Source: Flavobacteriales bacterium
GTDB lineage: Bacteria; Bacteroidota; Bacteroidia; Flavobacteriales_F; PHOS-HE28
DNA: 64,000 nt
Assembly: GCA_016703005.1 (NCBI GenBank)
Contig: JADJCX010000005.1
Span: forward strand, 1 to 64,000
Reading direction: 5' to 3'
Part shown: piece by piece, positions 51,740-62,474 of the stretch
How positions within the stretch are numbered: position 1 is the stretch's first letter
Layout of the letters: every line of letters begins with the position of its first letter
The notes under the pieces: model-generated
Databases searched by the model: none
What the model saw: only the letters and a program-made list of their open reading frames with translations
Told to the model about the DNA's origin: nothing
Position numbers and translations under genes: made by a program

Positions 51740-54700
51740 ATGACCAGCATACTGAGGTCCCTTTCATTCGCTGCTTTGTTGGCCACTGGGCTCACCGACG
51801 GCTCGGCCCAGATCATATGTATTGAGTGTACTGAACAAGATGCACCCTTGAACGTTGGCTATCCGAACCTTTTGACCAATGGGGGCTTGGAGCTTGGGAC
51901 ATGCGGTGGTCTTGGTGGCTATTACTGCCCGGCTTCTTTGAATTATTCATGCGACATCACCGATTGGCTTTGTACCGGAGGGGGATTGGATACCTACGCA
52001 CAGACCGTGGATGCTTCGTGGAGCACGATCCCGCAGGGACTCATCGCCGCATACTTGGGTAATTTTTATACCGAAGCATGCTCCCCTGTGGTTAACGATA
52101 CCAGCTGTTTGGTGTACAGCGGCTGCGAGGTCACTGGGATTCCTGCCGGCTACCCGTTCAATAATTCGGGGAATTACGGCGGAGGCACGGGCGTGAGCTT
52201 GGAACAAAGCGTTTCCGGCTTGACCATCGGTGCGACTTACGTACTTGAATTTTGGGCAGGGGGCGAGGATTTCGGAGCGTTCCCGGAACGTGGCGTGTTC
52301 GGAGTGGACATCGGCTTCGGCTACAACTACTTGAGCTGCCATGGAACCAGCCCCGGTACGATCGGAACACGTTACGAGATCACCTTTTTGGCAACGTCAA
52401 CTACGCACCTTATCAAGTTCACGAACTGGGGTCACGTCAGTTCGATCTCCTCAGAACTGATCCTGGACGATGTCCAGCTTTTCCAAACAAGTTCTGCCAC
52501 GGCGGCTTTCAGCTTGATCCAAACCCCGTGCTCCACGACGATCCAGACGAACAACCAAAGCACTGGCACTGTGGGTTCGTACCTCTGGGACATGGGCGAC
52601 GGTACACAGTACACAGACACGAACGTTACCCACACATATGCGACCAGCGGAACCTATACGGTAACGCTGATCACCAACGGTGGCGGCTGCATCGCGCCGG
52701 ATACCGCAACCCAAACGATCAACCTCAGCGCTCTCGGTGGTGTTACTGCTGCGGGAACGGCCAGTGTCACGCAAGGCTGCGCACCAGTGAACATCGACTT
52801 TTTCAACACCAGCAATGGCACGAGTTGGCAGTGGGATTTCGGCGATGGAAGTCCCGTCAGTACGCTATATGAGCCCAGCTATATGTACAATACCCCGGGT
52901 TCGTACACGGTTACTCTTATCGCCTTCGATCCCGGTAGCTGCAATCTCTCAGATACGATCACCATTCCGACGTGATCGGTTCCGGCCAGGTGCTTGATGC
53001 TGTCTTCACTTGGACCGTCGGTCCCGATTGTACACTACCCCAGATCGCATTCACGAACTTCAGTTCAGGTAACCCCATTTCCTATGTCTGGAGCATGGGT
53101 GATGGTACCACCTATACCGATACCAACGTGGTGCACACATACGCTGCTCCGGGTTTCTACTTCGTTGAGTTGTTGGTCTACGACCTCTCCGGATGCAGCT
53201 CGCCCGATTCGGTGACCGTGCCCGTGAACGTGTTGCCCCCGCAAGTGGTGGTGGCTGACTTCACGGTCGATGCCGTCCAAACTTGTACCGGAACCGCTGT
53301 CAGCACGACCAACCTGAGCACCGGACCGGCACCCCAGCCGCAATGGGACATGGGCGATGGCATCGTGTACGTGGCGCCTTTTGTGCCCTACCATCTCTAT
53401 CCCAATCCCGGTACGTACACGATCACGCTGATCGTGAACGACCCCATCGCTTGCAATACTTCGGATACGATGAGCGTGGTCATTCAAGTGGACTCACTGT
53501 TGCCGATCACTGCGGGTTTCACGTTGGCTACCGTGCCTGATTGCAACCAGTTGGTGGTGCAGAGTTCCAACACCAGCACCGGTGACAATTTGCAGTTCGC
53601 TTGGGACATGGGCGATGGAACGCAGTACACCGATACGAACGTTACCCACACATATACCCTGACCGGGACGTACACTGTGCAATTGATCGTTACGGATTCA
53701 CTCGGCTGCAATCCGCCGGACACGGTAACAACACAGGTAAGCTACGCTGCGCCGGCACCCGTGGTGGCGGCCTTCACCGTAAGCCAAGTGATCGACTGCG
53801 CATTGAACAGCGTGCAGACAGTGAACCAGAGCACCGGCGCCACCATGTCGTTCGCCTGGGATATGGGCGATGGGAATACGTACGGCAACGTAACGGATGT
53901 TCTGCACAACTACGCTGTCCAAGGCACATACAACATTCAGTTGATCGTGAGCGATGTGAACGGCTGCGTTCCGAACGACACGGTCGTTGTGCCTATCACC
54001 ATCGCTCCCCCGGTCATACTGGATGCGGCATTCACGGTTTCACAGGAACCTGATTGCGACGAATTGAAAGTGGATTGTACGAATTTGAGCACCGGCCCTG
54101 CACCGAGTTATTCATGGGATATGGGGGATGGTACCACCTACACCAGCACCGACGTCGTGGACCATGTCTACGCTGTACCGGGCACCTACACGATCACGCT
54201 CATCGCTACCGACACGCTTTCGTGCAACGGCGCGGATACCACTTCACTGCAAGTGACCTTTGCGCCCTTTGCGCCAGTTGCTGCATCATTCAACCCCGTA
54301 CAGGTGGTTGACTGCGGTCAACTGATCGTGAATGCCACTAACACGAGCACGGGTTCGTTCATGGTATTCGCTTGGGATATGGGCGATGGAACGCAGTACG
54401 CCGACACGAACGTTTCGCACACGTACACGACTGCGGGCACCTATGATGTGCAGTTGGTCGTGAGCGATCTTGCAGGTTGTTCACCGAACGATACTGCTTC
54501 CATCACAGTGGTGGTCGATCCACTGACACCCGTGGTTTCGGACTTCACGATCACCCAGGTGGGAAGTTGTGCATTACTGACGGTCCAGGGCATCAACCAA
54601 AGCACAGGTGACAGTATTGCTTTCAGTTGGGATATGGGCGATGGTACCACCTACACAACAACCAACGTATCCCACCAATACACGTCACCGGGAGTCTATA

Positions 54701-55482
54701 CCGTTGAACTGTTCGTCGAAGACCTGGCCTGCGGAAATGACGCTACCTACAGTGTCACGGTAACCGTCATTGATGCGTTGCCCTTGGTCTTGGTCTCCTC
54801 CGGCGCGATATGCCCGGACTCGACCACCACGCTCTTCGCCACCGGTATTAGCGGTGGGGCGACGTATTTGTGGAACAACGGCTCAACGGCCGACAGCCTT
54901 GTGGTATCCGTAGCTGGCAGCTACTGGGTAACTGCAAGCACAGGGCTGTGCTTGGGTTCGGATACGGTTGATATCGTTGAAGCCGATGATCTCGACCTCA
55001 GCTATGGATTCGATGCTTGCCCAGGGGCACCGATCACGTTGACGATACCCTTCCAGGGCACGGCATATCTCTGGGAAACCGGCGATGAGCAACAGAACCT
55101 CTACCTCCTCTTCCCTGGCTTGGATACCACCGATTACGATTTCCAAGTGTGGGACAGCTATGGTTGTTTGCATGAAGACAGTGTAACGGTGACGCCAATG
55201 GACAGCGTTCCACAACTGTTCGCCCCCAACGCATTCACTCCCGATGGCGATGGCATCAACGACGAATTCGTGATCACAGGTTATGGCGAGGAAAAGATCG
55301 AACTGCTGATCTTCAACCGTTGGGGCGAACAGATCTTCAAGTCGACATCGCTAACCGACGCGTGGAACGGTAGCTTCAACGGACAGATCAAGCAGGATGT
55401 CTACGTGTACAAGTTGCGCTACAACGGCGAGTGTGCCCATGAGGACGTTGGTATGATCGGGCACGTGACCGTGTTGAAGTAA
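51740..55482 (+). CDS. Giant secreted PKD protein, T9SS type B (array member 1), one frameshift
   Basis: About 1247 residues after correction. Signal peptide MTSILRSLSFAALLATGLTDGSAQ, then a CxxC (IICIEC) at the mature N terminus and a carbohydrate-binding-like jelly-roll head (NLLTNGGLE, YVLEFWAGGEDF, IKFTNWGHVSS). Nine PKD-type modules follow, each with a WDMGDG-like turn and an HxY strand. The end is a gliding-motility-associated C-terminal (type B) domain: NAFTPDGDGINDEFVI, IFNRWGEQIFKS, DVYVYKLRYNGEC. The frame stops at 52975; adding one base near 52972 joins it to the rest. Starts at 51731 or 51710 are possible. Predicted to be exported and anchored by T9SS as an adhesin or filament. 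Confidence 0.88.
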
Positions 55483-55678
55483 GCTGGCAGGGTGGGCTGA
55501 GTTCGCCATGGAAGTCGGGACTTGGTTGGTTTTTCGACCCAGCAGCTTGCGTAGTTGGGGAATGCTATGGTCTCCATACGACCCCGGTATCGGACAAGGG
55601 TTTGTGACGAATTTTCTTGGACCTTCGGGCAGCCCTATGCGAACGATCAACGTCAATGATCCAACGACCCCATCCGTT

Positions 55679-58141
55679 ATGAGGAAGACAGCTTCACTAT
55701 TCGTATTGTTATCGACCTCGATCTCGCTCCAGGCGCAGGTTCTCTGTGTTAATTGCTACGATCAGGTGGCCCCGATCAACCCGGGCGGGGTCAACTTGAT
55801 CGTGAACGGGAGCTTCGAAAGCCATACCTGTACCACATGGCCGAACGCTTGGGATGTCTTCTGTCCGGCATCCTCTTCATACGTCTGTGATGTTGCAAAT
55901 TGGGTTTGTGCTGGCGGCGGCACGTCGACATACTCGCTCGTATTCGATAACACAACGACAACGGTGCCCGATGGTCTGTATGCGGTATACCTCGGGAACG
56001 CGTTCACGGAATTCTGTTCACCCGTTGTGGACGACACATCTTGCCTTGTTACCTCGGGATGTGTTGTAACCGGTATTCCTCCGGGGTATCCCCAGAACGA
56101 TCCGGCTTATGGCGGCAACTCCGGTGTAACGCTGTCGCAAACGGTGCCGGGTTTGACCATAGGGGGCACCTACATCCTTGAGTTCTGGGCGGGTGGCGAG
56201 AATTTCCCCAATACGGGTGTGTTCGGTGTGGACGTTGGTTTCGGTGATATTTTCCTGCATTGTGAGCCCACGGCGCCAGGTGCCATCGGTACGCGCTATG
56301 AGATCGCCTTTCAGGCTACCAGCACATCTCAAACCATCAAATTCACCAATTGGGGCCACATGCACAGTAGCGCCTCGGAAGTCATTCTCGATGATGTGAA
56401 GTTGATCACATCCTCTGCCAGCCCGGGTGTACTGGCCTATGCCTTGGGGCAGATCGGCAATGGGTGTGACCTCACGGTTCAAGGGACGAACCAGACCGTT
56501 GGAGGTAGCGGCTCGTACCTGTGGGATATGGGCGATGGTACCACCTACACCACCACGGATGTGATGCATACATACGCGGCTCCCGGCACGTACGACGTTA
56601 CTCTTTACGTTGCGGCAGCGGGCTGCTCCCCCGGGGATTCGCTGACCCAAACCATAACCATGCTATTGATGGACACGGTGGATGCCGCGTTCTCGTTCAC
56701 ACAAACCTTCGATTGCAACGATCTGTTGGTGGATTGCATCAACACCAGTGTGAACTCCGCTGCTACCACCTACTTGTGGGACATGGGAGATGGCACGACC
56801 TACACCACCACGGATGTGATCGGCCACCAGTACGCCGTGCAGGCGGCCTATACCATCTCGCTCATCGCTACGGATACGTCCACCTGCAATACCGCGGATA
56901 CGGCTTCGATCACGGTGTCGCCCACATTGCCTGTTCCCGTTACTGCGGCCTTCACCTTGGCCCAAGTGTTCGATTGCGCTCAGCTTATCGTGCAGGGCAC
57001 CAACAGCAGCACCGGTAGTAACCTTGCCTTCGCTTGGACGATGGGTGATGGAACGACCTATGCGGACACCAACATTACCCACACCTACACCACGGCCGGA
57101 TCATACGACGTGATGCTCGTGGTGAGCGATCTGGAGGGATGCAGCCCCAACGACACCGTAACGGTCACTGTGGTCCTCGACCCGATCGTTCCCATCGTTG
57201 CCGCGTTCACCCTTGGTCAAGTGGGGAATTGCACGCTGCTCACCGTTCAAGGCTTGAACCTGAGCACTGGCGACAGTGTTACATACACATGGGATATGGG
57301 CGATGGCACCACCTACGCCACACAGGATGTAGCTCACGTGTATACCGTGCCCGGCACGTACACCGTCGAGCTACTTGTCACCGACCTAGGATGTGGGAAC
57401 GATGATTCCTTGAGCACGACGGTCGTGGTGATCGACGATCTACCGATCGCAGCGGCAACGAACGGTGTTATATGTCCCGGTCTTACGACCACTATCTACG
57501 CTTCAGGTGCAGCGGGCAATACTTTCTTGTGGAGCGACGGTTCCACCTTGGATAGCCTTGTTGTCTCGGCCGCTGGCACCTACTGGGTGGTTGTTAGCAA
57601 TGGACTGTGCACTGGTTCGGATACAGTTGAAGTTATCGAAGCGCCCGAGCAGCACCTCAGCTATGGCTTTGACGCATGCCCAGGGGCGCCGATCACCCTG
57701 ACCATTCCATATGAAGGAACCGCCTATCTGTGGGAAACGGGGGCAACGGAGCAAAGCATCTACTTGCTTTTCCCCGGCTTGGATACCACGGATTATGATT
57801 TCGAGGTATGGGATGCTACGGGCTGCGTGCATGCGGATAGCGTTACCGTAACTCCAATGGACAGTGAGCCAGAGCTTTACGTGCCCAATGCCTTCACCCC
57901 GGATGGTGATGGGTTCAACGATGAGTTCGTGATCTCCGGGTTCGGGGAACACGAGGTTGAACTGATGATCTTCAACCGTTGGGGTGAGCAGATCTTCAAG
58001 ACCACCTCGCTAAGTGATCCCTGGAACGGCATGTTCAACGGACAGATCAAACAGGACGTATATGTGTACAAGCTGCGTTACAATGGCGAGTGCACGCACG
58101 AGGACACCAGCTTGATCGGGCATGTTACTGTGCTGAAGTAG
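55679..58141 (+). CDS. Secreted PKD protein, T9SS type B (array member 2)
   Basis: 820 residues in an intact frame. Signal peptide MRKTASLFVLLSTSISLQAQ, then VLCVNC (CxxC) and a head clearly homologous to member 1 (NLIVNGSFE, YILEFWAGGENF, IKFTNWGHMHSS). Only four PKD-type modules follow, and then the same tail: SYGFDACPGAPITLTIPYEG, YVPNAFTPDGDGFNDEFVISG, IFNRWGEQIFK, QDVYVYKLRYNGECTHED. Compared with member 1, the difference is mainly the number of PKD units, pointing to a recent duplication with repeat expansion or loss. The ATG at 55679 was chosen because it gives the signal peptide; 55637 is the alternative. Confidence 0.9.
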   Translation: MRKTASLFVLLSTSISLQAQVLCVNCYDQVAPINPGGVNLIVNGSFESHTCTTWPNAWDVFCPASSSYVCDVANWVCAGGGTSTYSLVFDNTTTTVPDGLYAVYLGNAFTEFCSPVVDDTSCLVTSGCVVTGIPPGYPQNDPAYGGNSGVTLSQTVPGLTIGGTYILEFWAGGENFPNTGVFGVDVGFGDIFLHCEPTAPGAIGTRYEIAFQATSTSQTIKFTNWGHMHSSASEVILDDVKLITSSASPGVLAYALGQIGNGCDLTVQGTNQTVGGSGSYLWDMGDGTTYTTTDVMHTYAAPGTYDVTLYVAAAGCSPGDSLTQTITMLLMDTVDAAFSFTQTFDCNDLLVDCINTSVNSAATTYLWDMGDGTTYTTTDVIGHQYAVQAAYTISLIATDTSTCNTADTASITVSPTLPVPVTAAFTLAQVFDCAQLIVQGTNSSTGSNLAFAWTMGDGTTYADTNITHTYTTAGSYDVMLVVSDLEGCSPNDTVTVTVVLDPIVPIVAAFTLGQVGNCTLLTVQGLNLSTGDSVTYTWDMGDGTTYATQDVAHVYTVPGTYTVELLVTDLGCGNDDSLSTTVVVIDDLPIAAATNGVICPGLTTTIYASGAAGNTFLWSDGSTLDSLVVSAAGTYWVVVSNGLCTGSDTVEVIEAPEQHLSYGFDACPGAPITLTIPYEGTAYLWETGATEQSIYLLFPGLDTTDYDFEVWDATGCVHADSVTVTPMDSEPELYVPNAFTPDGDGFNDEFVISGFGEHEVELMIFNRWGEQIFKTTSLSDPWNGMFNGQIKQDVYVYKLRYNGECTHEDTSLIGHVTVLK

Positions 58142-58289
58142 TCGTGCTCATCTGTCCGTGATCAGCCGGTCCTTCCATGATTTTTCCCGACTTGTCGGAC
58201 CCGCTGCAAAACCAGCTTCAGGGGAATCTGACCTTTGGACAACGGTCGGCGGGGTGCAACCGTCTTCCAGCCGCCTAACGAACCTGTCC

Positions 58290-61200
58290 ATGCACCGTTC
58301 ACTTATTGCCGTAGGAGTCATTCTTGGCCTACTGAATTCTTCCGCTCAAGGGATCGCATCGACTGCCCACGAGGGACACGATCACCCTCAACCAGCGATG
58401 AACTTCGTGAAGAACGATGGACAGTGGGGTGGGGGGTTCCTGTATCGTGCCGATGTGACGGGTGCCACTGCCTTCATGGAGAACGATGGCATTACGTGGG
58501 TGAAGCTTCAGGAGGATGCATACAACGTGATGCACGATGCCGGTCAATTAACACTTGAACAACAGCAGGCGATCCGGTTCAACGGTCACGCTTGGAGAGT
58601 GCACTTCGATTCGCCGGTGGTATCTCCCCGCATTGTTGAAAGCCAAGGGTCGGCGGCGTATCACAATTACTTTTTGGGCAACGATCCAATGACATGGCGA
58701 AAGAAGGTCCCGCTGTTCGGTATTCTTCGCTACAGTGGCGTTTGGCCAGGTGTCGATGTTGTTTTCCACGGCGAGGGGGGTGATCTGAAGTATGATCTTG
58801 AACTTGCCCCGGGTACCCGTGTTGCGGATATTGGTCTTCGTTTCGAAGGGCTTGAGCGGATGTACGTTGACGCCTCTGGGAACCTTGTCATGAACACTTC
58901 AGTGGGTGACGTAACCGAGTTGGCCCCTGTGGCCTATTACGCCGATGGTGCACAGGAGCCGGTGAACTGTACGTTCGATCTGCGCGGTGATCGATTAGGC
59001 TTCAGTTTTCCGGATGGCATTGATGCTTCGCGCCCCATCGTGATCGACCCCATCCTCATCGCCAGCACACTGAGCGGTTGCACTGGCGCCAGCAATTACG
59101 GCCATTGTGCTACGTACGATGATCTCGGGAACATTTACACCGGTGCGCGGAACTTCGGCCCCAGCTATCCTGCCACGGTTGGCGCGTTCCAAACCGCGTT
59201 CGGTGGCGGCGGCACCGACATGAGCTTCAGCAAGTACAACCCCGATGGCAGCAACTTGATTTGGGCCAGTTATCTAAGAGGGAGTTCCAACGAGAATCCG
59301 CACAGTATGATCGTTAACTCGCTGGGCCGTTTATGCATCATGGGGTCGGCTGCCAGCACCAACTTCCCCGTTACCGTGGGCGCGTATGACACATCTCACA
59401 ATGGTGGGGGCAACGACATGGTGGTCACCGTTTTCGAAGATGATGGAACCGCATTGATAGGAAGCACCTTCATTGGTGGTTCGGGGTCAGACGGCACCAA
59501 TGCAATGTGGGGCAACTACGGCGAAGCATACCGCGGTGAGATCTATTTGGATGACGCGAACAACGTGTTGGTAGCCGGGTTTACAGAAAGTGCGAATTTC
59601 CCGACTACGGCTGGGGCCATTCAGACCACACTTGGCGGTGGACGGGATGGCGTTGTGCTATCGGTGAACCAGAACTGCACATCACTGCTCTGGAGCACGT
59701 TCATGGGCGGCACCGGCGATGACGGCGCCTTCGGTTTGCGGTTGAGCAACGGCAGTCTTTTCGTGTGCGGAAGCACGGAAAGCGCCAACTTCACCACCAC
59801 CCCGGGTGCCTACTTGACCACCTTTCAAGGGGTGCGCGATGGTTGGGTGGCCAAAATGGATCCCGTGGGTACCGTACTGCAAGCCAGTTCCCTTTTCGGA
59901 ACCATTGAAGAGGACAGCCCCTATTTCCTGGACACCGATAACGCGGGTGACGTTTGGATCTATGGACAAAGCGAAGGTGTTATACCGGTACAACCGGTAG
60001 GCACGTATGGAACACCCGGCGGGACGATCTTTGTTGCGAAGTTCACGTCCGATCTTTCCTCCGTTCCTGTCAGTAGCATGCTTGGCTCGGGTGGTTTTGG
60101 TAGTGCAACGGTGCCGGTGGCTTTCCTGGTGGATCATTGTGATCACGTGTATATCAGCGGGTTCAACAGCCAGGCCGGCCTTCCGCTTACCCCCAACAGC
60201 TTGTACGGCTCAGGATCTTTCTACCTCGCCGCGTTCGATGTCGATTTCGTGGGCCTCCTTTTCGGGACCTATTACGGTGGAAGCCACGTGGACGGTGGCA
60301 CCAGCCGGTTCGACAAGGATGGCATCATCTATCAAGGTGTCTGCAGCGGCATGGGCAGCTTGCAGACCACTGCTTGGGCCTGGGCACAGAATCAGACCGT
60401 GGGCTGGGATATCGGTGTGTTCAAGATCGATTTCCAGTGGCCGGTGTGAATGCGGCCGGTGCCAGCAACCTTAATCAAGGTTGCGCGCCCATCGTCATCG
60501 ATTTTTCGAATGTGAGCACCGGCACCAATTGGATCTGGGATTTCGGCGATGGCAGTCCCATCGACACCGCTTATGCTCCCAGTCACCTCTACACGACAGC
60601 CGGGGTATACACTGTGACGTTAATTGCCTTCGACAGCCTGAGCTGTAATCTGGCCGATACCATCACCTTCCCCATAACCATCGGCTTGTCGCAGCCGCTC
60701 ACTGCGGCCTTTACGGCCTTTCCTGATGCTTCCTGCACAACGGCGGGGGTAACAACAGTGAACAACAGTACCGGCAGTCCGCTCGCGTTCGAGTGGGATA
60801 TGGGCGATGGCGCGCAATACACGGATACCAACGTGGTGCACACCTACCTCGCTGGTCCGGGTTCGTACACGATCCAGTTACTGGTGTATGACCCCACCGG
60901 ATGCAGTCCTCCCGACTCCGTGAGCCAGACCATTTCCATCGTTCCGTTGGATACTGTTAACGCGGCCTTCACGGCCATGCAGGTCCCCAACTGCAATCAA
61001 GCGTTGGTGGACTGTGTCAACCAGAGCACTGGATTGGCCATGACCTACATCTGGGATATGGGAGATGGGACGACTTACACGTCGACCGATGTGGATGATC
61101 ACATGTATGCTGGTCCCGGTACGTACGTGATCACCTTGATCGTCAACGACTCACTTGCGTGCAACGCCTCGGATACCGCGACCTATACGATTGTTGTGGT

Positions 61201-62416
61201 GCCTGCATTGCCGATCGCTGCGGCCTTCACGATCGAACAATTGTTCGACTGCGCGCAGTTGCCGATCGGGTCGGACAATACCAGCACCGGCAGCTTCCTC
61301 TCGTTCCAGTGGGACATGGGAGACGGCACGCAATACATTGATACGAACGTTGTTCACACTTACACCACACCGGGGACTTACGATGTAGTGCTCGTAGTGA
61401 GCAGCATCGCGGGTTGCTTCGACAACGACACGACCATGCTCACCGTTACGGTCGATCCGATCATTCCCATTACTGCGGATTTCGTCATCGATCAGATCGG
61501 TAACTGCACGCAGCTTGCGGTGCAGGGCACCAATCAGAGTTTGGGCGATAGCATTGCGTTCACATGGGATATGGGTGATGGCACGACCTATTCGACAACG
61601 GACGTAGCGCATGTGTACACCGTGCCGGGCACATACCTGGTCCAATTGCTGGTGGAGGATCTGGGGTGTGGCAACGATGATGTGTATGTCACTACGGTAA
61701 CCGTGATCAATGAACTTCCGATAGTGGCGGCAACGTACGGGGTCATCTGTCCCGGACTTACGACCACGATCGACGCTACCAGCGCGTTGGGCAGCAGCTA
61801 TCTCTGGAGCACCGGCAGTCCGGATCCTTCGATCATTGTGGACCAGCCCGGCCAATACATCGTGGTCGTGTCCTATGACAATTGCACCGGAAGCGATACA
61901 GTGGATGTGATCGTTGCGCCAGAGCAGGATCTGAGCTACAGCATTGATGCGTGCCCTGGTACACCCATGACGTTGTCCGTTCCGTTCGAGGGCTCGGCCT
62001 ATCTGTGGGAGTCAGGAGAGACCGAACAGAGCATCACCTTCCTGTTCCCCGGAGCGGACACTGCCGACTACGACTTCGAGGTATGGGATGCCTTGGGTTG
62101 TGTTCATAGCGATAGCGTTACAGTTACACCGATGGACAGTAACCCACGTCTCTTCGCACCGAACGCATTCACACCTGATGGCGATGGCATCAACGACGAA
62201 TTCGTGATCACCGGGTACGGTGAACGCGAAGTGGAATTGATGATCTTCAACCGATGGGGCGAGCAGGTCTTCAATACCAAGAGCCTCACTGATCCGTGGA
62301 ACGGTACGTACAGTGGGCAGATCAAACAGGATGTATACGTGTACAAGTTGAAGTACAACGGTGAATGCACGAACGATGAGACGAGCATCATAGGGCACGT
62401 TACATTGGTGAAGTAG
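58290..62416 (+). CDS. Secreted DUF7948/SBBP-PKD protein, T9SS type B (array member 3), one frameshift
   Basis: About 1375 residues after correction. Signal peptide MHRSLIAVGVILGLLNSSAQ, then a His-rich HEGHDH. The head is a DUF7948 domain (NFVKNDGQWGGGFLYRADV) followed by an SBBP-type propeller with repeats such as NPDGSNLIWASYLRGSS and ESANFPTTAGAIQTTLGGG. At about residue 718 the frame stops at 60449; one base missing near 60440 accounts for it, since the next frame continues with GVNAAGASNLNQGCAP, which matches GVTAAGTASVTQGCAP in member 1. Five PKD modules and the same type B tail as members 1 and 2 follow. This is a different head on a shared stalk. Confidence 0.88.
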
Positions 62417-62474
62417 CCGATCACACGTTCCATCCGCAACGAGCAACGATCGGACGCCCGAACGCGTCAAGGGA

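Noticed and set aside
52972..60440. Phase variation by frameshift in the array genes
   Set aside because: The sites are at runs of only two or three G; no long homopolymer or short tandem repeat that would slip is present, and similar losses occur in the ABC exporter gene.
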